A stretch of 23,731 bases of DNA, taken from DASZZY01 sp036260395. Lineage in GTDB: Bacteria; Actinomycetota; UBA4738; CALAEC01. The stretch covers positions 1 to 23,731 of the forward strand of contig DASZZY010000106.1 in assembly GCA_036260395.1 (NCBI GenBank), written 5' to 3'. Below are positions 14,821-21,538 of this stretch, piece after piece (the stretch's first letter is position 1; every line of letters begins with the position of its first letter). The notes below the pieces were generated by a model. It was given only the letters and a program-made list of their open reading frames with translations, searched no databases and was not told the DNA's origin. Position numbers and translations under genes: made by a program.

Positions 14821-17160
14821 ATGCCGGAACTGAAGACGCAGGTCCTGCCCCTCCTCCCCCTGACCACGGGCGTGGTGCTTCCGGGGATGGTGGTGACGCT
14901 GGCGGTGGAGAGCGACGAGGCGCGCCGGGCGGTCGAGGCCGCGCGGGCCGCGGACGGCACGCTGCTGCTCGTCCCCCGGACGGACGGGCGGTACGCCCGG
15001 ATCGGCACCGTCGCCACCGTGGAGGAGATGGGCCGCCTGCCGAACGGTGTCGAAGCGCTGGTCATCCGGGGCCTGCACCGGGCCGTCGTGGGGACCGGCG
15101 TGCCGGGGACTGGGGAGGCGACGTGGGTGCAGGTCGAGCCAACCCCCGACGGCCCGGCTGCCTCGCCGCGCGCCCGCGAGCTAGCCCGCGAGTACCGCGC
15201 GGTCGTGGAGAGCATCGTCGAGGCCCGCGGCGTGCCCCAGGTGGCCGAGGTGCTCCGCGGCATCTCGGAGCCGGGCGCCCTGGCCGACATGGCCGGCTAC
15301 TCGCCGGACCTGTCGTTCGAGCAGAAGGTCCAGGTCCTCGAGGAGCTCGACGTCGAGCGCCGGCTGGACCTCGTGGTGGCCTGGGCCCGAGAGAGCCTGG
15401 CGGAGATCTCGCTCAAGGAGAAGATCCGCGACGACGTCCGGGAGGGCATGGAGAAGACTCAGCGCGAGTTCCTTCTGCGCCAGCAGCTGGACGCCATCCG
15501 GAAGGAGCTCGGCGAGGATGGCGACGAGGACGTCGTGGCCGAGTACCGCCGCAAGATCGAGGAGGCCGGGATGCCCGAGGGCGTTCGGGCCGAGACCGAG
15601 CGGGAGCTCCGGCGCCTGGAGCGGACGTCCGAGCAGAGCCCCGAGTACGGGTGGATCCGGACGTACCTGGACTGGATGACGGAGCTGCCCTGGAGCACGC
15701 GGACCGAGGACCGGCTCGACATCGCCGAGGCCCGCCGGATCCTCGACGAGGACCACACCGGCCTGGAGGACGTGAAGGACCGCATCATCGAGTACCTGGC
15801 GGTGCGGAAGCTCCGCGAGGACCGGGGGCTCGGCCAGGCCACCGGCCGCGGCTCGGGCGCCATCCTCACGCTGATCGGGCCCCCGGGCGTCGGCAAGACC
15901 TCGCTGGGGGAGTCGGTGGCCCGGGCGCTCGGCCGTAAGTTCGTCCGGGTCTCGCTCGGCGGCATCCACGACGAGGCCGAGATCCGGGGGCACCGCCGGA
16001 CGTACGTCGGCGCGCTGCCGGGGCGGATCGTCCGGGCCCTCAAGGAGGCCGGGACGAAGAATCCGGTGTTCATGCTCGACGAGATCGACAAGGTCGGCTC
16101 GGATTGGCGGGGGGATCCCTCGAGCGCCCTGCTCGAGGTGCTCGATCCGGCCCAGAACCACTCGTTCCGCGACCACTACCTGGAGGTCGACCTCGACCTC
16201 TCCGAGGTGCTGTTCATCGCTACGGGGAACGTGGCCGAGACGATCCCCGGGCCGCTACTGGACCGGATGGAGATCATCCGCCTGGACGGCTACATCGTCG
16301 ACGAGAAGGTGGCCATCGCCCGGGACCACCTGCTGGGCCGCCAGCTCGAGCGGAACGGCCTGTCCCCGGACGAGGTCGAGGTCACGGAGGCAGCCCTTCG
16401 AGCGGTGATCGAGGACCACACCCGCGAGGCCGGCGTCCGGAACCTGGAGCGAGAGCTCGGCAAGATCCTCCGCAAGGTGGCCACGAAGATCGCCGGCGGC
16501 GAGGTCGCTCCGCCGGTGACCGTGGACGCGGACGACGTGCGGACCTACCTGGGCCGCCCGAAGTTCTTCTTCGAGGCCGCCGACCGGACGTCGGTGCCCG
16601 GCGTGGCCACCGGGCTGGCCGTCACCGGGACGGGTGGCGACGTGCTGTTCATCGAGGCGTCGGTGATGGAGGGGGAGCCGGGCCTGACGCTGACCGGACA
16701 GCTCGGCGACGTCATGAAGGAGTCGGCGCAGATCGCGCTCTCCTACGTGCGGGCCCACGCCGGGCAGCTCGACATCGACCCCGCCTCGCTGAACCGCCGG
16801 TACCACGTCCACGTCCCGGCCGGCGCCGTGCCGAAGGACGGGCCGAGCGCGGGCATCGCCATGACCGTGGCGCTGGCGTCGCTGCTCTCGGGGCGTCCCG
16901 TCCGCAGCGTGGTGGGGATGACCGGGGAGGTCACGCTCCAGGGCAAGGTCCTGCCGATCGGCGGGGTGAAGCAGAAGGTCCTGGCTGCCCACCGCGCCGG
17001 CCTCAAGCAGGTGATCCTCCCCCGGCGCAACGAGGGCGACCTCGACGACGTCCCGGAGCAGGTCCGCGAGGACCTGACGTTCCACCCGGTGGACGACGTC
17101 GGGGACGTGATGCGACTGGCTCTCGAGGGGGACGCGTCCGCGGAGAAGGAGGTGGCGTGA
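14821..17160 (+). CDS. lon: ATP-dependent Lon protease
   Basis: 779-residue cytoplasmic AAA+ serine protease that unfolds and degrades damaged or regulatory proteins. The LON substrate-binding domain covers about 8-205, and a coiled-coil stretch follows (EKTQREFLLRQQLDAIRKEL). The AAA+ module has Walker A GPPGVGKTS (353-361) and Walker B FMLDEIDKV (417-425). The proteolytic domain has the nucleophile S676 in PKDGPSAG and K719 in GGVKQKVLAAHRAG, 43 residues apart as in E. coli Lon (S679/K722). Length is normal for LonA. AAGGAG lies 7 bases before the ATG. A palindrome in its promoter suggests repressor control. Its stop overlaps the DoxX start. Confidence 0.98.
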   Translation: MPELKTQVLPLLPLTTGVVLPGMVVTLAVESDEARRAVEAARAADGTLLLVPRTDGRYARIGTVATVEEMGRLPNGVEALVIRGLHRAVVGTGVPGTGEATWVQVEPTPDGPAASPRARELAREYRAVVESIVEARGVPQVAEVLRGISEPGALADMAGYSPDLSFEQKVQVLEELDVERRLDLVVAWARESLAEISLKEKIRDDVREGMEKTQREFLLRQQLDAIRKELGEDGDEDVVAEYRRKIEEAGMPEGVRAETERELRRLERTSEQSPEYGWIRTYLDWMTELPWSTRTEDRLDIAEARRILDEDHTGLEDVKDRIIEYLAVRKLREDRGLGQATGRGSGAILTLIGPPGVGKTSLGESVARALGRKFVRVSLGGIHDEAEIRGHRRTYVGALPGRIVRALKEAGTKNPVFMLDEIDKVGSDWRGDPSSALLEVLDPAQNHSFRDHYLEVDLDLSEVLFIATGNVAETIPGPLLDRMEIIRLDGYIVDEKVAIARDHLLGRQLERNGLSPDEVEVTEAALRAVIEDHTREAGVRNLERELGKILRKVATKIAGGEVAPPVTVDADDVRTYLGRPKFFFEAADRTSVPGVATGLAVTGTGGDVLFIEASVMEGEPGLTLTGQLGDVMKESAQIALSYVRAHAGQLDIDPASLNRRYHVHVPAGAVPKDGPSAGIAMTVALASLLSGRPVRSVVGMTGEVTLQGKVLPIGGVKQKVLAAHRAGLKQVILPRRNEGDLDDVPEQVREDLTFHPVDDVGDVMRLALEGDASAEKEVA

Positions 17161-17588
17161 TGAGCGACGCGGCGGGGATCCTGCTCCTGATCGGCCGGGT
17201 CCTGTTCTCGGTGTTCTTCCTGTTCTCGGGGCTCGGCTTTCACATCGCCAAGTCGGGCATGGCAGAGCAGTACGCGCGTTCGATGGGCTTCCCCCTCGCC
17301 TCGCTGGCGGGGTGGCCCACGGGGGCGTGGATGGTCGCCGGGGCCCTGTCGGTCGCGCTGGGCATCTGGCCGGACATCGGGCTGCTGATGCTGATCGCGT
17401 TCGCCCTGCCGGCCGCCCTGTTCTTCCACCGGTTCTGGAAGATGGAGGGCGAGATGGCACAGACCCAGCAGCAGCTGTTCTTCCGGAACGTGATCATCGT
17501 CGGGGGCGCGCTGGCGCTGTTCGCCCTGTTCGCGTCCGCCGGAGACGCCCTGCGGTACGTGATCACGGCGCCGGTGTTCCGCTTCTGA
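17160..17588 (+). CDS. DoxX-family membrane protein
   Basis: 142 residues with about four transmembrane segments: GILLLIGRVLFSVFFLFSGLGF, AGWPTGAWMVAGALSVALGI, GLLMLIAFALPAALFFHRFW and NVIIVGGALALFALFASAG. The motif RVLFSVFFLFSGLGFHI near the N-terminus and the FFHRFWK stretch are typical of DoxX/SURF4-type proteins. In mycobacteria DoxX joins a superoxide-detoxifying membrane complex with SodA and SseA. The ATG overlaps the lon stop (TGATG), with AAGGAGG 7 bases upstream. The following gene is a peroxiredoxin, which fits a redox-defence role. No cysteine is present, so it is not itself a thiol enzyme. Confidence 0.82.
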   Translation: MSDAAGILLLIGRVLFSVFFLFSGLGFHIAKSGMAEQYARSMGFPLASLAGWPTGAWMVAGALSVALGIWPDIGLLMLIAFALPAALFFHRFWKMEGEMAQTQQQLFFRNVIIVGGALALFALFASAGDALRYVITAPVFRF

Positions 17589-17596
17589 CGACCGGG

Positions 17597-17602
17597 TAAG
17601 GT
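17597..17602 (+). promoter_or_regulatory. -10 element TAAGGT, leaderless promoter of the selenoperoxiredoxin
   Basis: TAAGGT (TANNNT type) ends 6 bases before ATG 17609, exactly the spacing seen at two other genes in the window. It gives the peroxiredoxin its own possible leaderless transcript in addition to read-through from lon-doxX. The AAGG inside it could instead be a weak ribosome site. Confidence 0.45.
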
Positions 17603-17608
17603 TTGGCC

Positions 17609-18076
17609 ATGCTCGCCGAGGGAACGACGGCACCCGAGTTCACGCTCCCGGACCAGCACGGCAAGCCGGTGACGCTCTCGGAGTTCCGAGGGCGATGGGT
17701 CATGCTGTGGTGGTACGTCGAGGCCGGGACGTCGGGGTGAACGGTCGAGGGCCAGGGGCTCCGTGACCGAGCCCCCAAGTTCCAGGAGGCGGGCGTGGAG
17801 ATCCTGGGCGCGTCCTTCGACCCTCCGGAGAAGAACCGCGCGTTCGCCGAAGAGCAGGGCTTCCCCTTCCGGTTGCTCTCGGACGTCGACAAGACGGTGG
17901 GCGAGGCCTACGAGGTCAAGCGGGCGCCGGAGGAGCGGAGCCCCGAGCGGCCGAAGCGCCGGACCTACCTGATCGATCCGGACGGGATCATCCGCAAGGC
18001 GTACCGCGTCAAGGACATCCCTGCCCATCCCGACGAGGTCCTGCGCGATCTCGCCGAGCTGGGGGTGGCGTCCTGA
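17609..18076 (+). CDS. Peroxiredoxin (Bcp/AhpC-TSA type) with selenocysteine at the peroxidatic position (UGA at 17738-17740)
   Basis: 155-residue thioredoxin-fold peroxidase if the TGA at 17738-17740 is read as Sec44. The order is EFTLPDQHGKPVTLSEF (10-26), then WVMLWWYVEAGTSG-Sec-TVEGQGLRDR. In Bcp proteins the same place reads T-P-G-C-T-V-E, so the UGA replaces the peroxidatic cysteine. The frame, length and later motifs (VEILGASFDPPEKNRAFA, FRLLSDVD, RTYLIDPDG) are intact across the UGA. It reduces hydroperoxides. There is no cysteine anywhere, and the usual resolving position (49) is glutamine, so it would be a 1-Sec enzyme relying on an outside thiol. It follows doxX by 20 bases. A simple nonsense mutation is the alternative, but the exact position and the SECIS candidate argue against it. 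Confidence 0.9.
17741..17776 (+). promoter_or_regulatory. SECIS candidate of the selenoperoxiredoxin
   Basis: A perfect 7-bp stem, GGGGCTC (17755-17761) with GAGCCCC (17769-17775), closes the 7-base loop CGTGACC. The loop begins 21 bases after the UGA, within the usual 16-37 range for bacterial SECIS elements. G and U are at loop positions 2 and 3, as in the GGUCU loop of the fdhA element. A weaker competing pairing, CGGTC (17742-17746) with GACCG (17765-17769), is also possible. Confidence 0.7.
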
Positions 18077-18080
18077 CCGG

Positions 18081-18641
18081 TCACCGCCCCACGGCTCGGC
18101 GCAGCTCGCGGAACGTCTCGATGAGCGCCGGCAGCTGGAAATGGGCGTTGAGCCCGCTGGGGTTGGGGAGCACCCAGAGCGGGGCGGTCGCAAGGGTCTC
18201 ATCCTGCGCCCCGAACCCGGCCCACCGCCGCCCGAACGCGGCGCGGTAGGCCCCGACGCCGAGGACGGCCACGGATCGCGGCCGGTGTCGGGCGACCTTT
18301 CTCCGTAGCCGTCCGGCGCCCGCCCGCAGCTCGTCCTCCGTCAGCTCGGCCGCCGAGGCCGTAGCCCGCTCGACGAGGTTGGTGAGCCCCAGGCCTCGGT
18401 CGAGGAGGGTGTGGTCCTCGAACGGGCTCAGGACGTGCTCGATGAACCCTCCTCCGTGGAGCGCCTTCCAGAACCGGTTCCCCGGCCGGGCGAAGTGGTG
18501 GCCGACCGCCGCCGAGTACAGGCCGGGGTTGATCCCCACGAACACCACGTCGAGCGCCGGACCGAGGACGTCCGGGATGCGGCCGCTGTGAGCGGCGTCG
18601 ATCTGCTCGCGCGTGGGGCGCCACGGGACGGCCGAGGGCAT
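18081..18641 (-). CDS. mug: Mug/TDG-type mismatch-specific uracil-DNA glycosylase
   Basis: 186-residue DNA repair enzyme that removes uracil or thymine-like bases opposite guanine. The active-site block is VFVGINPGLYSAAVGHHF, with the catalytic asparagine in GINPG, followed by ARPGNRFWKAL. The second family motif, LPNPSGLNAHF, provides the intercalating loop. I chose ATG 18641 because the family normally starts shortly before the PTREQIDAA-type helix, and a TAGCCT -10 lies 8 bases upstream; a longer frame from 18878 overlaps the fpg-like gene. It is divergent from another DNA glycosylase and converges with the peroxiredoxin across a 4-base gap. Confidence 0.92.
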   Translation of the reverse strand: MPSAVPWRPTREQIDAAHSGRIPDVLGPALDVVFVGINPGLYSAAVGHHFARPGNRFWKALHGGGFIEHVLSPFEDHTLLDRGLGLTNLVERATASAAELTEDELRAGAGRLRRKVARHRPRSVAVLGVGAYRAAFGRRWAGFGAQDETLATAPLWVLPNPSGLNAHFQLPALIETFRELRRAVGR

Positions 18642-18649
18642 GCAGACGG

Positions 18650-18659
18650 AGGCTACACT
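18650..18659. promoter_or_regulatory. Shared bidirectional -10 for mug and the Fpg-like gene
   Basis: The 24-base gap between the two starts contains TACACT on the plus strand (18654-18659, 6 bases before GTG 18666) and TAGCCT on the minus strand (18655-18650, 8 bases before ATG 18641). The two -10 candidates share one self-complementary TA step. Both mRNAs would be leaderless, and polymerases could not occupy the site in both directions at once. Confidence 0.6.
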
Positions 18660-18665
18660 CGATCC

Positions 18666-19499
18666 GTGCCGGAGCTCCCGGAGGTCCAGGCCCTCGCCGA
18701 GCGGCTCGACGAGCTGCTGTCGGGTAGCACGCTGGTTCGGGCCGACGCCCTCCAGTTCTCGGCGCTGAAGACGTACGACCCGGCGCCGGATTCGGTGATC
18801 GGCCGGACGCTCCGGTCGGTGGGCCGGCGGGGGAAGTACCTCGTGTTCGACCTCGGCGGTCCGCGCCTGCTCGTGCACCTCTCGCAGGGCGGGCGGGTCG
18901 ATGTCGAGGATCCTCCCAAGGCCACGCGACCGCGGCAGGGCGTGGCCCGGCTCCGGTTCGAGGGGCGGCCCTCGCTGCTGGTGAAGGAGTTCGGCACGGA
19001 GCGCCGGGCGGGCTGGTGGGTGCTGGCCCCGGGCGAGAACGGGCCGCTCGCCAAGCTTGGCCCGGAGCCCTTCTCATCCGAGTTCGAGCGGCTGGTGCTC
19101 GAAGGTGACGATGGGCGCCGGGTCCACACGGTCCTCCGCGACCAGCGGACGGTCGCCGGGATCGGCCGCGGGTACTCGGATGACATGCTCCACCGGGCCC
19201 GCCTGTCGCCGTACGCGTCCTTGGGGTCGCTCGACGACGCCGGCCGCACGGCTCTGCTGAACGCCGTCCGCGACGTGTTGAACGAGGCGCTGGAGGTGGA
19301 GCGCCGGCGCCCCGACGGCCTCCCGACGAAGCTCGGCGATCACTTCACGGTTCACGGCCGGTACGGCGAGCCGTGCCCGCGCTGCGGCGGCGACCTCCGC
19401 CGGGTGTCGTACGAGTCCCACGAGGTGACGTACTGCCCGGCGTGCCAGACGGGTGGCCGGGTCCTCGCCGACCGCCGGATGTCGCGCCTCATCCGCTGA
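18666..19499 (+). CDS. Fpg/Nei-family DNA glycosylase, divergent subfamily
   Basis: 277-residue bifunctional base-excision enzyme for oxidised bases. After removal of the initiator residue the N-terminus is P-E-L-P-E-V, giving the catalytic proline and the glutamate. K57 in GRRGKYLVF matches the conserved lysine. The helix-two-turn-helix reads GIGRGYSDDMLHRARLSP; classic Fpg has asparagine where this has arginine (GIGN). The C-terminal zinc finger has C237, C240, C257 and C260, and R265 follows. The usual Met-Ser-Gly void-filling segment reads HLSQGGR instead. These changes place it outside standard MutM, so substrate preference is uncertain. The GTG start is fixed by the proline and by the promoter 6 bases upstream. 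Confidence 0.88.
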   Translation: MPELPEVQALAERLDELLSGSTLVRADALQFSALKTYDPAPDSVIGRTLRSVGRRGKYLVFDLGGPRLLVHLSQGGRVDVEDPPKATRPRQGVARLRFEGRPSLLVKEFGTERRAGWWVLAPGENGPLAKLGPEPFSSEFERLVLEGDDGRRVHTVLRDQRTVAGIGRGYSDDMLHRARLSPYASLGSLDDAGRTALLNAVRDVLNEALEVERRRPDGLPTKLGDHFTVHGRYGEPCPRCGGDLRRVSYESHEVTYCPACQTGGRVLADRRMSRLIR

Positions 19500-19592
19500 C
19501 GCTCGTCACGAGCATGTCGGTGCGCCGCTGTAGTCTCGTTCCCAGCCCGACCCTCCTCCCGGGCGTTGTCTCCAGGTCAGGAGGGAAGCAGA

Positions 19593-19877
19593 ATGAGTAT
19601 CGATGAAGCCGCCCGGCACCGGCTGTTCAACAGGGCCGCGGAGGTCCTCGGCCAAGAAGAGGCTGAGATACTAATGGCCCATCTCCCGCCCGGGGGGTGG
19701 CCTAACCTGGCCACGAAGCAAGACATCCTCTCCTTGAGGCAGGAGCTGCTCGCGCTCGAGCCTCGCATCGTCGGCCAGTTGAAGGCCTACACGTTGCGCA
19801 CGGTGTTGGTGGCGAACCTGGGGATGGTCGGGGTGTTCGCCGGCATCGCCTTCACCGCGGCGGGCTTCGGCTCATAA
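19593..19877 (+). CDS. Small coiled-coil, single-span membrane protein
   Basis: 94 residues. A soluble N-terminal helix (EAARHRLFNRAAEVLGQEEAEILMAHL) and the LATKQDI...LRQELLALEPRI segment resemble the coiled-coil stretch common in small actinobacterial and phage-related DUF1640-like proteins. The C-terminal hydrophobic segment (about 72-92, TVLVANLGMVGVFAGIAFTAAG) crosses the membrane once. ATG 19593 has AGGAGGGA about 6 bases upstream, one of the better ribosome sites here. A TAGTCT -10 candidate lies at 19531-19536. No function is known; a membrane-anchored scaffold is one possibility. Codon use is less GC-biased than its neighbours. Confidence 0.8.
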   Translation: MSIDEAARHRLFNRAAEVLGQEEAEILMAHLPPGGWPNLATKQDILSLRQELLALEPRIVGQLKAYTLRTVLVANLGMVGVFAGIAFTAAGFGS

Positions 19878-19885
19878 CGCCGCAC

Positions 19886-19907
19886 GGCACAGGGGTCGGG
19901 CTGTGCC
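19886..19907. terminator. Hairpin between convergent genes, likely bidirectional terminator
   Basis: GGCACAG (19886-19892) and CTGTGCC (19901-19907) form a perfect 7-bp stem with an 8-base loop in the 32-base gap between two convergent stop codons. It lacks a T run on either side, as is common for terminators proposed in high-GC actinobacteria. Confidence 0.55.
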
Positions 19908-19909
19908 TC

Positions 19910-21484
19910 CTACCCGGGGATCAGGTCGTGCTCCATGGCGAACAGCGCCGCGCCGGCCCTCGTCGACATGCCGATCTTGCCGTAGATGTGCTGGACGTGG
20001 TGCTCCGCGGTCCGAGGCGAGATGTAGAGGGCGCGGCCGATCTCGCGGTTGGTGGACCCGGTGGCCAGGAGCCGCAGGACGTCGACCTCGCGGTCGCTCA
20101 GTCCCGCCGGCCAGGAGGTGCGCGCCGGAGGCGGCTCGCCCGCCGCCGCCAGGACCGCCCGCACGCACTCGCCGTCCAGGCGGCCGGCGTCGGCCTCGGT
20201 GACGAGCTCGCGGGCCGCGTCGCCGGGCGGGAGCGGCGGGCGGTGGGGGCGCTCCTCCGTCATGGCCCGATAGGTGTCCGCGGCCGCCAGCAGCCGGGCC
20301 GCACGAGGCAGCCCGGCGCCGTCCAGGCCGTGGTGATAGCCGGAACCGTCGACCCGCTCGTGGTGCATGCCGGCCACCCGGGCCAGCGGCGACAGGGCGC
20401 CGGACCGGGCCAGGATGCGCTCGGTGTGGTAGGGGTGGAGGCGGACCTGCTCGCGCTGCGCCGTGGTGAGCGTCGCGGGGCGGTCCCAGATGCCGGCGGA
20501 GACGGCGACCCTGCCGAGGTCGTGGAGTAGCGCGGCGCGCCGCACCCGGACCACCTCGCCGCGACGGAGGCCGAGCTCTCGGGCCGCTCCCCCGGCGAGG
20601 TCGGCCACCCCGGTGGAATGCCGCAGGGTGAACGGCGACTTCAGGTCGACGAAGTCGGCGAACGCGAGGGCGACGTCGTCGAGGCGCTCCTCGGGGATCG
20701 CCCTCCGCGGCTCGGGCTCCGCCTCGAGGACCGCCTCCCAGGCGTCCGCGGGCTCGACCTCGGCCAGGATCTCGGCCGCATCGGCGACGAAGCGCTCGGC
20801 CACCCGCGGATCGAACCAGCCGCCCGAGCGCCGCCGGACCATGTCGACGACGACCTCGACCCCCTGCCCGGCGAAGAGCGCGACCTGCGTCGACACCTGG
20901 GCGATGCGGGACGCGGCCGAGATCTGCTCGCCTGCGAGCGCGGCGGGCGCACCTTTGCCGTCCCACCGTTCGAGCGCCTGGAACACGCCCGCCCGGACGC
21001 CGGGTCCCATCCCGAGTCGCTCCGCCAGCCGCGCCCCGACCTCGCACACGGCCCGGAAGATCCCCGACGTGACGGCCTTCCCCGCGGCCATGGCCCGGAC
21101 CACCGCCGCGGGGCGCCGCAGGCCTCGCCCCTTCCCCGTGGCCAGCACCGTGCCGAGCGCCTCGCGTGCGCTGCCGAAGTCGGCGCGCTGCGCCGGGACC
21201 CGTGAGGCCAGCTCGTCGCCGCCGAAGTACCGAGCCTCCTCGTGCGCGGTGGCCGTGCATCCCAGGTGCATGAGCAGGGCCGTGTAGTAGACGTCGGCGA
21301 CGTCCGCCTGGGGCAGCCCCAGGCGCCTGGCGAGCGAGGTCCCGATCAGGCACGACCGGATGGCCTCCTCCGGCGGGTTCCCCATCCCGAGGTCGGTGGT
21401 CACCGACAGCGCGGCCAGCATGTCGGCCAGCCGGAGCCGGGTCTCGGTGCGCCGTGTCGTCGGCATCCGTCCGCGGGGAAGCAT
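19910..21484 (-). CDS. HD-GYP-type phosphohydrolase with C-terminal LuxR DNA-binding domain
   Basis: 524 residues from ATG 21484 (M7 at 21466 is also possible). Two HD-GYP-like units are visible. The first (about 60-205) is degenerate: LLMHLGC replaces the HD pair and ERWDGKGAP replaces the GYP loop. The second (about 285-415) is intact, with HDLG at 321-324 and HHERVDGSGYH at 374-384. A LuxR/FixJ helix-turn-helix follows (461-520, LSDREVDVLRLLATGSTNREI and ISPRTAEHHV). HD-GYP domains usually hydrolyse cyclic di-GMP, so this could couple nucleotide breakdown or sensing to transcription. It diverges from the GH15 gene across a 54-base gap. No receiver domain is present. Confidence 0.88.
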   Translation of the reverse strand: MLPRGRMPTTRRTETRLRLADMLAALSVTTDLGMGNPPEEAIRSCLIGTSLARRLGLPQADVADVYYTALLMHLGCTATAHEEARYFGGDELASRVPAQRADFGSAREALGTVLATGKGRGLRRPAAVVRAMAAGKAVTSGIFRAVCEVGARLAERLGMGPGVRAGVFQALERWDGKGAPAALAGEQISAASRIAQVSTQVALFAGQGVEVVVDMVRRRSGGWFDPRVAERFVADAAEILAEVEPADAWEAVLEAEPEPRRAIPEERLDDVALAFADFVDLKSPFTLRHSTGVADLAGGAARELGLRRGEVVRVRRAALLHDLGRVAVSAGIWDRPATLTTAQREQVRLHPYHTERILARSGALSPLARVAGMHHERVDGSGYHHGLDGAGLPRAARLLAAADTYRAMTEERPHRPPLPPGDAARELVTEADAGRLDGECVRAVLAAAGEPPPARTSWPAGLSDREVDVLRLLATGSTNREIGRALYISPRTAEHHVQHIYGKIGMSTRAGAALFAMEHDLIPG

Positions 21485-21525
21485 GACAGCCGGATGCCAG
21501 CTGGGCCATGTCTGAGCCGGCCTGG

Positions 21526-21531
21526 CAGAAT
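21526..21531 (+). promoter_or_regulatory. -10 candidate CAGAAT before the GH15 gene
   Basis: CAGAAT ends 7 bases before ATG 21539, similar in spacing to the other leaderless promoters here, but its first base departs from TANNNT. No -35 and no Shine-Dalgarno sequence are seen in the 54-base divergent gap. Confidence 0.35.
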
Positions 21532-21538
21532 CCCCACC

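Noticed and set aside
19501..19513. GCTCGTCACGAGC hairpin just after the Fpg-like stop as a terminator.
   Set aside because: The stem is 5 bp with a 3-base loop and no T run, so it is too weak to claim.
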